From contig NC_086352.1 of NCBI RefSeq assembly GCF_036324505.1, forward strand, positions 8,324,501-8,388,500: a stretch of DNA of 64,000 bases, written 5' to 3'. This document shows positions 1 to 11,248 of this stretch, one piece after another; position 1 is the first letter of the stretch; each line of letters opens with the position of its first letter. The notes under the pieces were generated by a model. The model worked only from the letters and a program-made list of their open reading frames with translations, was not told where the DNA came from and did not search any database. Origin of the DNA: Eleginops maclovinus. Its lineage: Eukaryota; Chordata; Actinopteri; Perciformes; Eleginopidae. The translations under genes and the position numbers were made by a program.

Positions 1-744
1 TATTGTACTCTCCCGGGAAGAATTTCTGCTGTGTCTGCTTTCATTTGGAAGACTGACGGAAAACACAATAAACAGTACCAAGTTATTGTGTAAAAGGCCG
101 ACCAAAGACAGATGGGCGCAGTCAACACGCTCAATGTTGGCAAAATCAATGCAGCTTTATGTTAATCCTTTTTATTAAGCTTTGTACATGTCTTTAATGA
201 TGGCAGCACGTTGTTTGATCAGTTGCTCACTTTTGTCCAGGCTGAAATATATCATAATTATTAAATATTCTGCCAGGAAATGTTTTAAATACCCACAGAG
301 GAGCCTTATTAATTTGGTTATCTCTTGACTCCTGCACCACCATGAAGTTGACCTTTGTGGTTTTGCTGGAAAATGTGTTGAACTGTTAAACACATTGGCA
401 TGAAATTTAGTTTCACACATTCCATCTTCTTTGGTTTAGCTGCGCAGTGAATGTGGAAGTGCCTTGACTCGGATTCCTTCCTGATATCTAGCTTAGGCAA
501 AAAGATTGTATAGAAGTCTATGAGAAATTGCTCCTGGATCTCACCTGATGTATTACCTCATTAAACATTTTCCTGGTGAGTTTAAGATTCCACTTACTAC
601 TTTCAGGTCTTCTTAAATAGAGCATTATGTATAATAGTCGATAAAGTAGGGTATGCGTCGCTACCTTGAGGTTAACAGGTCTTTTATTTTTTACAATCAA
701 GCCACTCAAACATTTCAATTCAAGACTGCATTGCAGGGAAGGAT
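1..744. other. Upstream non-coding sequence, no gene recognised
   Basis: Open frames here are under about 115 codons and show no recognisable domain or splice-linked structure. AT-rich unique-looking sequence; nothing further can be supported. Confidence 0.6.
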
Positions 745-990
745 GTCCATGATCAGGAAATTTAGTCTTTGACTCGAGACATGTCAAGTCATTACAAGTA
801 AAAGAGGCAAAGTCCGAGTCAAGTCTCGAGTTAATAGTATTCAAGTCCAAGTCGAGTCGCAAGTCATGCCGAATTTGATCAAGTCAAGTCTGAAGTCATT
901 AAAATCATGACTCGAGTCACATGACTTGGACTCGAGTCCCAGTCATGTGACTCGAGTCCACATGTCTGTTAATTACAGACATGTGGACTC
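745..990. repeat. Palindrome-rich interspersed repeat (CTCGAG / CATGTG words)
   Basis: The segment is built from recurrent short words (GACTCGAGTC, CAAGTC, CATGTGACT) in both orientations. It ends in a perfect inverted repeat: a 15-bp arm at 954-968, a 7-nt spacer (TTAATTA) and the complementary arm at 976-990. This word pattern recurs in fish genomes and suggests a small non-autonomous DNA transposon or satellite-like unit. I see no clear target-site duplication, and the family is not identified. Confidence 0.6.
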
Positions 991-3900
991 AATGAATGGA
1001 AGTTCATTGTAAAATGTTGGGACTTAAAACAGAGTTTGGTTGGTACCTTCTTTGGTCATTTGCTGTTTCCACGGAACAAATGGCGACCGCCAAAGTCCAA
1101 AACAGCAACGGCAAAAATGACAACCTTGAGACTTCAAAGAACAAGCCTATGGGTGACACTTGCTCATGACCGAATTCCTGCAAAACAATCTATGGTGGTG
1201 AACAAGTACCACCATGGCCCTTTAAGATTAAACAATTATATAAAGGTGGGTGATTTTCTTCACGCCGCCTTGCTTTTTTCCTAAACTCAAAGAGGTCAAC
1301 AGCAGCTCTTGCCTCTCACTGCCAGTGTGAGCTTTGCGGATGAGAGGCGAGATGTCAGGAACAACCTAATCCAGCCAGTCCAGGCAGAAATTGTTTGGCA
1401 TTGAAGCAGTAATGAGCCATGGCAGTTACTCAATGGGAGCTCTGTGTGAGCAAATGGACAAGAGGAGAGGAGCCATAATAGATTAAAATCAGACAAAAAC
1501 CTGTATTGACAAATCGCTGCAGCTCTTGCTGAGCGTTCAGCCGAATCACCAGGAGGGAACAAATACCTGTTTGCTCTTATATTCCTCCTGTCTGGTCTCT
1601 TAATACCTCCTTTAGCTGAACTGTAGCTGCTTCTTTTTAACTCTACAGCTGCAGAAAGCACACAAAAATGTTCTGTGATGAAAAATAACCTTTCCTTTTT
1701 TAATTCACTCCTCTTTAAGTCAACAATAAAAACTGCTCATGCATTTTTAGACTCTTAAAACCAGTTTCCAGAGCTCCTCTATTTATGTATATGTTTGAAT
1801 AAATGGCAAATGACAGAAGGAAAATATTTTAATGGTGGGCTTACCGAGATGATCTTGCCTCAGTTCATTAGCAGAGGTAATTTCTGTTTTAACCTCGGCC
1901 GTGCTAATTCCAGCCTGGCCTTTCCTACATGTGAGGCAGTCCTTTAAAGACGGCTGGCTTTTGAAGCCTGCTGGTCGAGCTGTTCAAAGCTGCAGCTGTT
2001 TTTGGTGGTGTTTGACAGCTTTAATTGATGTTTATTTTGGCATCGAGTTTCATTCCTTTCATGCAAATGTCCTGCATGCAGTGAAATGGGTCAGGGGAGC
2101 ACTAGGTGGGCACAGTTTGTGTGTACCAGGAGAAGAGCAAAGTGCTTAACGAATTTACATTTTAGATCAGAGAATCTCAACAAGTAGAGCTCAACAGAAA
2201 GCAGCCGCACTAATGCTTGAAATCAGAAAAAGCCTCTCTTTGATTAGATAATGGATAATGAAAACATTGAGCAGCATGTTATTATATCTTGCGTTACAAA
2301 GAGATAACAAGACGATCAAATACATTTCACACATTTTGTGAAAAAATACCCAGCCCATTAACCTTCCTCTTCTGTTTTTGTTGGACATTTTTCTCCACGT
2401 TCGACACCGCTATGAGCTCTTAGGTTGTGTTTTGCGAAGGTGTTGCTGCCCGTCTGCCCACCTGTAGACCTGCCGAGAGTCGACCGCCTCTCAGACATTC
2501 TGACTCACCGCACAACCCCCCCCCCCTTCCTCCACCTCCCACCCCCATTCCCCACCATGCTTTTCCCTCCACCAAGTCTGACATCACCATGGAGGCACGC
2601 AGGGGCCTCCTCATCTGCTCCCAATTACGGCCTTGCAAACTCCTCCACAGGAAAGACTTCAAACTGTTATGAAACAGAGAAGAACAACCTGAGACCTCGA
2701 GAAAACAAAGCGGCTGCGGGCCTGGCAAGGTGTGGATCTGTGTTTGATCATCTGACGACACTTTGCTTCCAATTAAGGCATCAGCAGAGCTTAGAGGAAA
2801 TGATCAGCGGCAGTAGTATGGATGTGGAAATGCAGTATTTCTGGACATAGAAAGCCAGCATTGGATGTTCCTAATAAGAAAGAATAGGGATATGATGTTG
2901 GTTGTCCTCCCAGGCTATTACATTTTCTGAGAATAAACCACTCTGACTGACTGGGAAAAAGTGACTTGTAGTTGAACCTCTGGTGCCAGTAAGTACAGAA
3001 GAGGCCATAACATTTAGAGATGTCAGAAATAAACGAATGGCCTTTTCATATTTGCTGCCTTTTTTGGTTCAGAGTCAACATCTTTTTATCCTCCCTGATT
3101 TATCCTGAACCATTTCTCAACTTTTCAAAAGCATTTCTGCTTTGATAGATGGAGGGAGATTTGTAAAAACATGCCTTATCTTGGATTTAGCGGCACTACC
3201 ATTTTTAGTTTAGCAGTCGTTGTGAATCAAAGTCAGATACAGTAGAGTAGAGGCAACACAGATACTGTGGAGTAAGATTGAGTGTGCTGTGATGCATTGC
3301 ATTGCAACAGCCATTTTCTTGCTTTTTTTGCTGGTTTGTTAATGAAGTCCTTTAAATATCTGTATTGACAACAAGCCAGCTTCAAACTAGTGATTTATTC
3401 AACTTGTAGAATTAAAACATCAGAAATCCTTCGTACATCTTTGTATATAAATGTCTTTATGCAAAATAGATATGTTTAGTTTAACTTGTCTCGTTCAGAA
3501 TCAGTAGGAAATTCTCCGATTGTTCTTACCTTACTTGCATCATTTACCTAATTTGGTATAATGTTAAAAACTTTGTAAGTTATGTTACATTCTGTCAAAT
3601 ATATAAAAAACATGTAATGAATCACATCATAACCTAGCAAGCCTACAAGGTAATTGAAATAGGCTATAACATGTGCAATTTTGGATGTTTATCTGCTCAT
3701 GGATAAAGTGCAAGTGCACCAATGGCATGTTTCACCATCAACCCATCCCATTCCCCCTGTATCTATAAATCATATAGTCAATTTAGATACGTGCTAAACA
3801 CACTAGACACTCAAATTAGACCCCCCAAGGTATATTAAGATGTGTTAACAAGGCCTCATCTCCCGATAAGAGTCATAAGGTGTATTATGGGTATCTTATA

Positions 3901-4604
3901 GCTGGCACACACATTGTTTAAACAGGTGATTGTGAAGGTCACTGACATTGAGAATCGTGCAGAGAAAGATTGTTCCGTGACCCATACGCTCTCCAGATGT
4001 TTCCAAACATGCAAATGGAGAATGACCTGAACCTGGTCCATCCACCAATACATAACATCTGAAAACTAAAAATCACTCAGAGAGAACATACTGTGCCTTC
4101 GCCGAAGACTCAATATGTCTTTTGTTAGATTTATTTCAGAAGTAGATCTTTTAAACTTTTGAACATGGAGAAAACTGTAGTATTTAGTCTGGTATCACCT
4201 GTTGAAATGAAATAATCCACAGTGCTTTACAATGCTTTTTCTTTGCTGCTTCATAAAACAAAGTTGGCCAAAATTGATTTGCCTGTTGGGCAAATGACGG
4301 GACAAAGAAATAGCGTAGGAAGAGGAGTACGGCAAATGCAGAGCAAATGTTTGAGAAGCTCAGCTGCCACATTTATAATACTGTTACAGTTGTCCTTCTT
4401 CTCTGCTGACATCCCATCGTAAATCAATGATGGTTAAGATGTTTTTAAATCCAGTTAAATGTCTTTATCATAAAAAAGTTTACATGTCCAATCTTGCATT
4501 TTAAAAGTCCAGTTCTTATTCCACTCCAATTTGTCTTCTCATACCAGTAGGCGGCAAATGGTGCAACCTCTAGCAGGGTGACATCACTTTTCTCTATGTA
4601 GGAA
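991..4604. other. Non-coding upstream sequence
   Basis: No gene is supported. A C-rich stretch at about 2,510-2,580 includes an 11-C run (2,516-2,526) and yields overlapping open frames on both strands that read as low-complexity proline, so I do not call them. The rest is mostly unique, moderately AT-rich sequence. Confidence 0.55.
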
Positions 4605-4626
4605 CCCCCCCCCCCCCCCCCCCCCC
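4605..4626. repeat. (C)22 homopolymer
   Basis: Uninterrupted run of 22 C, followed by further C-rich sequence to about 4,660. The complementary strand is a G tract able to form quadruplex structure. Length is likely polymorphic and error-prone in sequencing. Confidence 0.9.
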
Positions 4627-4689
4627 AACTTCCCCCTTTTACCCCCACCCCCAACCCCACTTTCAGAGCCAGTCGTTGGGACCGCTATG

Positions 4690-4730
4690 CATCCAGCCAT
4701 CCAGCCATCCATCCATCCATCCATCCATCC
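4690..4730. repeat. (ATCC)n tetranucleotide microsatellite
   Basis: About ten ATCC units, the first ones interrupted by AGCC variants. Open frames crossing it translate to simple peptide repeats and are not genes. Confidence 0.9.
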
Positions 4731-5760
4731 GGCCAGCCTTTCTCTCTCTGGGAACACGACTTCATTACAGAGATGAATTGTCTTATTGTGAATACCCAAC
4801 TGCCCCCTCTCACAGGAGAGGGCGGGGCCTCGCTGGACATCGGGGCATCATGCGGTGACCCGGCTTCAGGGGTCAGTTCACCCACTGTTTGAAAAGCATC
4901 TCACGTAACGCATCACTGGATCACTGCCCCCACTTTTCAGCCAAGCGCCCTCTCTCAGCCACACCAGGCACCGACGCACTGAACATCTTTACAATACTTA
5001 ATGAGTGTACACGTATGGAGGGTAAACCATGACTTGTTTTTTACCAAAAGGACTGGTTTGTTCATCTTAGGGAAAAGGAAATATCCTGGATGCTTAATGA
5101 CAAAAGACGTGTTCCTAGTTCTTTCACCTACAGAGGTAGCCCTCTTCAGTGGGTTTTGTGAGTCTCTGAGTAATTCCTGCTCTTTGAATTAGATTTCGGT
5201 TCTACTCTGCAATGTCACCCTGCAGGTACTGCCCCCTCTCATGATGAAAGGAGTTGGTGGATGGCCATTTACTGGCACAGGCAGAATTGAGTGTCTTTGA
5301 TGGTGGTCTATTTGAAGACTAACAGCTGACCTTGACCACCATTGTGTTGAGGAAAGAGGCCAATTTCTTCGGAAGACATGCACCGTCAGGTCCAGCCAGC
5401 TTTATAAACGCTGGATGGAAAATCAGTCCTGTTTGCAAAGTTGGCAGTAGACACGCAAACCCCTCGGAGGCAGACATCTGTGGGGTGAGTTGTGAAGAGT
5501 CAGGTTGGTTAAAGTATTTGATCAGCTCCTGGAGGAAGCAGCAGTTTCCTCTTGTGGAGGACACAGACCGTGTATGCCATTGTTAACTGTACCAGCCTGA
5601 ACACATGCAAGGATGGTGAAACGCGCACAATAGACACAATACTTGTAAAAAAGCTGCTTGTAGTAATGAAGCTGCAGAGAATTATCTGAATCTGCAGACC
5701 TTGGCTATAAGCAGCACTACAATGAATTAAAGGTCATTGTTTCTTTACTGTTCTGATTCA
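4731..5760. other. Non-coding upstream sequence
   Basis: Open frames of 60-85 codons on both strands overlap each other and show no domain. Nothing recognised. Confidence 0.5.
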
Positions 5761-5935
5761 GCCTCGGCAGGCAGCTGTTTACGGAGAAAAAAGCTCCAAA
5801 ATCCCACCGTACACGTCCTGCTCGGCCTCAAACAGGAGGCAGACACAGTTAGCAACCACCTGGTGAACACAGTGAAGGTTATAGCAACTCAAGTCGACTT
5901 TTTGGGAGTTGGTAGAGGCCAAAAACAGAGCTAAA
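5761..5935. repeat. Possible interspersed-repeat fragment
   Basis: The stretch resembles a class of dispersed fish sequence that I recall, with phrases such as GTTAGCAAC, CTGGTGAACA and AGTGAAGGTT in a set order. No terminal repeats or target-site duplication were found, so this is a tentative call from memory. The overlapping 65-codon open frame is not treated as a gene. Confidence 0.3.
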
Positions 5936-8900
5936 AGCACAGTTTAATCCATCAGATGGCAGACTCAGGGTTTGTTCAGTACATTGTGATGGGTTTGGCT
6001 ACAGATGCAAACCTACCACCAAAAGATGAAGCTGATTGTAAGGCCATCAAACTGATTCAGCTCAGTACACAATCTCTGCTGTACTATCGTTGGAGGGTTA
6101 GTCATGTGGAGTAAGTTAAAATAACTCCCTTTTCATAGCACCATAGGGTCAGAAATGTAGCGTGGCCCAATATTTCAGTACTTTAATCTGTACTTATTGT
6201 ATAATTTTAATTTACAAATGCTTCCTATCATATTAAACGTGTGGCCTGGCAAACGTATGACAAGCGTATTGCCATGCCCACATTAGCAAGCAAATTGGGG
6301 AGCGTACTTGTTGTTTCCAAAGCACAAATTTGCATCGTGTTCTTACACTTTCATGGAGCAATCACAGGGTCCATAAAGTGAATGTAATTTGGGTTAAAAA
6401 GCTGGGGCTTGCTATTGCTATTGACATTCCTTTCCGTCAGCACATTAATGATGGAAACCATGGAAGTTGTTTTGAAAGAAATAATCCTGCTCTCTTTGTT
6501 TTTACAAAGTCGGACCATTTTCAGCTTTTGAGGCCGGAGCTTCGACTAGTAAGTCTTGTGCGAGAAATGGTGCTATAAAAGAAATCAATGTGCTTTATTA
6601 TTTATTTGTTCATTGTAACGTACAGCCGTTGAAACCTTTTATAGACGTAAAACCAGCCAGTAAAGAATTAGTGTTGCTTTTATTGCTTTTCTTCTGAAAT
6701 GTCCTGGCTTATTTCATGCCAAGCTGCTACAGGCAGAATTCTGTTGGAGTGGCTACGAGCCAACTCAGAAATGTTTTATTGTTGTGGAAAAATTATTTTA
6801 AGTACATGCTTTACAATGCTGCTTGAGGCATGCCTGTTCCCGCTGACAGCCCTCTGTAGCTTTTGTCTGCTCAAATGACGTGCTTTACAAGATTTGTTTT
6901 TTAAGTAAACGCATAAAAAGAACAATGTCAAAACAGTATGTTGTGAAACGCTCTTTGGAGGAGTCTGAGAGCGCTCCATATGCTGTTGTGTTTTCCTGTC
7001 GAGCAAAACAAGTGAATGCAAAAGCCTTTAAATGTACCTGATCACCCTCGAGGGGAGCACGTTCTCTCTGGAAAAGTGCAATGATGTATATTCATGCAGG
7101 GATACCACTGAAGGACATGTATATATTATACATATAATTGCATTTTCTAGCTTTGATTTCTTCTTCCTTCCAGGGATGAGCTTCTTAATTGATGAAATAA
7201 ATAACAGATTATACTTTTAAAAGCTGCATGAACCTCAGACGGGTCCTTCTCACACTTGTGTTGTTGGCCTTTTGCCCAAAAAGTGTATTTCTCATTTGAC
7301 AGTTCTGGTAATTATAGAAGCCCTGCAGTTTCCTTTGTGCAGGGCTACACTAATGCTGCTTTATTGCTGAGAGTAGCTGTTTGGAAATGTCACATTTTTT
7401 TTTACAGTTCTCAACCTACTTTTGCACCATTTGCCAACTCTTCATGTTGGACAAATATTCTATCCTACTAATGTGTGCGTTTTGCATGGTTAAAACTGCA
7501 TTGGCTGTAGCAGTAGAGGACACAGCGGTGGGATATGTGACCTTGTTGGCTTTTTGGGATGTGTTTCTGTAATCTGAAACCTATTTAAAAAATAACAGTC
7601 CGCCATGTGTTCAACTGAAGGCAAAGGTCGTCCCTTTGTGTATCGTTCGCCTCTCAAAAAGCAATAAAAGTTTGACAGATTTGGGGATTTAATTGTTGTC
7701 TAACATTAGTAACTATAGGCTACTCGTAATGATTCAACCACACCCAGTCACTCAGCCAAATAGGGCAACTTAAGCCAAGCCTTGTGCACGTCCCCGGGGG
7801 CTTCTACTGTGCTTCTCCATAAAGTATAGCTTCATTTACCGCAAGGATGTAGGTGGACGTTTCCCACTTACCTTACCTGTTTTATAGCAAGCCTGATGAC
7901 TCATGACATCCCAAAACCTCAGGCTGTGACGAGGGAATTAGATCAAATTGGTGTTGGTGTGATATTTATTGGGTTCTTTCAGCAGAGGTATGTATATCCA
8001 TTTTCTGTTCTCACAAAACAAAACAAAAAGAGAAATTGCCCTGCTTGTTTTCCTGTGGATGTGTAGGGGAAAGGTCACCCGTTTGTGCACAGGAAGGCTT
8101 TCTGCAACCAGAGCCTAGAGGCTCACTGCGCCAACCCATAGCCGTGTTATTCCGACAGGCCTCCTCGCTGTGGAAAGTGCTGCTAAATATTTTGGTATTA
8201 GCCTGCCATTGTTTTCCTGTTATCCATTATGCCTGTTCCTCAGCCTCGGGTCTCAAGCCGGATGCCCGGAAGATGATATAACACTGGGTGCAATTTGATC
8301 GTGTCCTCCGCGATTGAACCCAAGCAGAGAGTGCAATTTCAAAGCATGTTGAAACTATTCAAAACACCAGTGTCCCGTTAACGGCCCAGGATAATGAATT
8401 CCATGGCGGTGCGGGCCTCAATGTGTGGGAGACTCGGAGCTTAGCTAAATAAACCTTGTCTGGCTGAGTGGCCCCACTGGTGCCCGACCCTGTGGGGACC
8501 AGAGCCGCCCTTTCACAGGTCACTGGAGGGGCTCAGTGTTAATAACAGCCTCATTTACCCTCAACTCACCGTCAGATCCACAAGCAACGTCCCACAAGTC
8601 ACACCTCGACTGTGGCACAAAGGATAGGCTACTGTCGGCGAGGGCATTGTTAGCGGCTCAGCTTGAAATGACAAACTGCATCTACAGAGGGTTCACATGA
8701 GATGTGCTGCTCGGAGCTGATAGCAGAGATCACTGGTCTTCCCCGTGGTGGGAGTGACAGGCTCTGATTTTTTCCCTCTTCATTAACTATTCACATTTGC
8801 ACCTTATGTGCAGATCACCATCGCCACTCCACGTGAGGCCTCGCAGTTCAAAGGCAGCCGTGCTTGGAAGTGTGCACGACACCCCGGGAGTCACCGGGCC

Positions 8901-11093
8901 TCGGACACCTGCAGGGTGCTGGGTGCTGAGAGCTTGGGCGTGTTTGGATCAGGGACTGAATTTTTCCTCTGAAGATGAGGAAAAGGTTTATGGCACGCTC
9001 CCGTGAGAGTGTCTCCGCTCTTTGAAGCTCCTGTCTTGGTGGCTGCTCTTATCTTGGGAGAGGATTATTTTATCTTTCTCTTCTTCTTCTCTCTCACTTT
9101 CCATCAACCTCAGGTTTTCTGCAAATCTTTGAGGAGATCTTCTCCGTGCCCTTGCTCTTTCACTTAATTCCAGTGCTCCCCCCTTTTTCAGGTTGCACCC
9201 ATCCCTCTTTTCACCCCTTCTACTTCCTCTGCTGCACCCCACTCTCTTTTCTCTTTTTCCCGATCTCCTCTATTCTACCCTTCCAACACATGACAGACTG
9301 TGTAATTAATGAGCATCATAAACCTCTCTTTCTATTAGCTACCCATTAGTAAACCTGGCAAGCCTGTCATTTTGGACAAAAACACACAGCTCCTTCATTT
9401 GATCCCCACATCAAAGGGGGAACCCCACTGTTTTCGGCTGAATACACTAATTGTGTCCTCGTTCTGGATGGGGCTGCACCCCCACCGCTTCAAAAAAGGC
9501 AGCCAGTGCCGAGTGCAGATAGTAAAGAGAAGTACAGAAGCAGAAAGTATTGATTTAGGCCTACGTTTGGAGAGCTTTGGACGTTGGAAAAATTAACAGT
9601 CATTCGGCGGCGCGCCTGAAAGTCTGCACGAGTGTGTGTTTATTTTCCACACTTCACTTGCTCTGTTCAGCTTTACTCGAGACACATTTTGCAAAAGAAG
9701 AAACGTCAGTGAGCTTAAGGCCCTGTTACGAGTGTTTTACATGCTGCTGTTGAGATTAAAAGGAATTTTTAAGTGGGGTTCTCCTATTTTACACTACAAA
9801 CCAATAATATAGAGTACGGGATCAGCAATATTATTTTGGAAATCTAACCAGGAGAGATTGTTTTTTTAAAACTCTGATGTTTGAATATGTTGGATGCAGT
9901 CTCTCTTCCTTCAACTTGCTTAGTTTCAATGTGAAACTAACTTAAAAGTCCGCTTTTTGACTTCCTTATGAGTTTTTGGTTGATATGTATGTGTAAACAG
10001 CACAGTTTCAAACAAACACAACCAATAATTTTAAAGATTTCACAATTTAAATGTAGTTTAAAAAACTAATTGATAACAATTTCCAATTTAGAATGTTTTA
10101 CCACATCCTCTCTGCCTTTCATGTGGATAAATGTGACATTTCTTTTGTATACAATGCAATTTATAGCATCAAATGCTCTCAGAGGAAGGAGCTGCTTCCT
10201 GTTAGTATAAACACATCAAAGGTCTCATTAGCAGTATATGGTTGCATCTGCTTTGACAATGGTTTTACTCCACTTAGCAACTAAGAAAGCATCATTGTTA
10301 AGCAGAGTGTTGCGGTCAAAGCCCAATATGTGTTATGGAATATAGTATTTCCAGGTTATTTCCATCGCCTCCAGGGTGCAGAATGGCAAGCGCATGCCAG
10401 GCTGTCTTTCCCTCCCCAATAACCCTTTTCGCCCAACACATCACACGCTGGGCCACCACAATGGGCTGAGTCACCGGCGCTGCAGGAATCAACACTGTAC
10501 TTCAGTCGCGATTGTCTCCTGCCCTTTATAACATCTCTGCCCTTTTGTTCCTCAAGATAAAGGCAACAGTCACATGTTTGAGCTCTGAGCGCCCAGCAGC
10601 TGCTCCCGTCTCCCGCTTCAGGCTTCACATCCCCCTCCTCACCACCAGGCATCAGTCCCTCCGGTGGGCTCTCCAGGCATCAGGCCCCTAACATTGTTAC
10701 AAGGACATAAATACAGACAAACCATTAGATCCCCGTCTCAATGCCCCCCATTATGCCTGTTTCCAGGGAGAATGGCGGGTTTTATGGTGGAATGAGCTAT
10801 TGGCCACCAAGGTAGGAGCTCCCCCTGGTCAATAAATACCTACATCAATCAGGCAGGTGCCTAAAGAATTAAGAAGCTTTTCCACCATAACAGCAGAAAG
10901 ACTTCCAATGGGTTTGACAAATGCCTTAATAAGAGCCAAATATTTCCCTCATTTATTCCCATATGTGATGAGGTGTCAAGCCTTAATAACCACATCGAAG
11001 ATAAATGGGGATTGATTGAAGGTTTGGTGGTCTATGAGATGGAAGTCTAGCTCTAAACCCCCGCCACCTCCTCTCTCGCAGGCATCAAAGGCG
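5936..11093. other. Upstream non-coding region, possibly rich in regulatory sequence
   Basis: No gene is supported. Much of 8,000-11,000 is non-repetitive and of balanced composition, unlike the AT-rich flanks, which is how conserved non-coding elements often look; conservation itself cannot be judged here. Isolated TCF/LEF matches (WWCAAAGG) occur at 8,847, 9,410 and 10,215. A pyrimidine-rich tract runs from about 9,057 to 9,290. Confidence 0.4.
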
Positions 11094-11248
11094 AAGCTTG
11101 GAAATAGGGCCCGCAAAGCCATCTCTCCGTTGGCCTCTTCAAAGGACAGGAAGTGTGTCAGAGGGACAGGCCTTCTTTCCCAGCAAATTCGGGCGAGTTG
11201 CTATAATAACAAGCTCATCTGTGTGTCTGTGGCAGACTAGTTCAAAGG
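11094..11248 (+). promoter_or_regulatory. Cluster of three TCF/LEF motifs (candidate Wnt-responsive enhancer)
   Basis: ATCAAAGG at 11,094-11,101, TTCAAAGG at 11,138-11,145 and TTCAAAGG at 11,241-11,248 are all in the same orientation within 155 bp. They match the TCF/LEF consensus WWCAAAGG. The cluster lies about 3.8-4 kb upstream of the nkd1 start codon. Vertebrate naked cuticle genes are known Wnt/beta-catenin targets, so this is a plausible feedback enhancer. Evidence is motif density only. Confidence 0.4.

Noticed and set aside
2420..2850. 113- and 141-codon open frames on opposite strands
   Set aside because: Run through a C-rich low-complexity stretch; proline- or glycine-rich chance translations.
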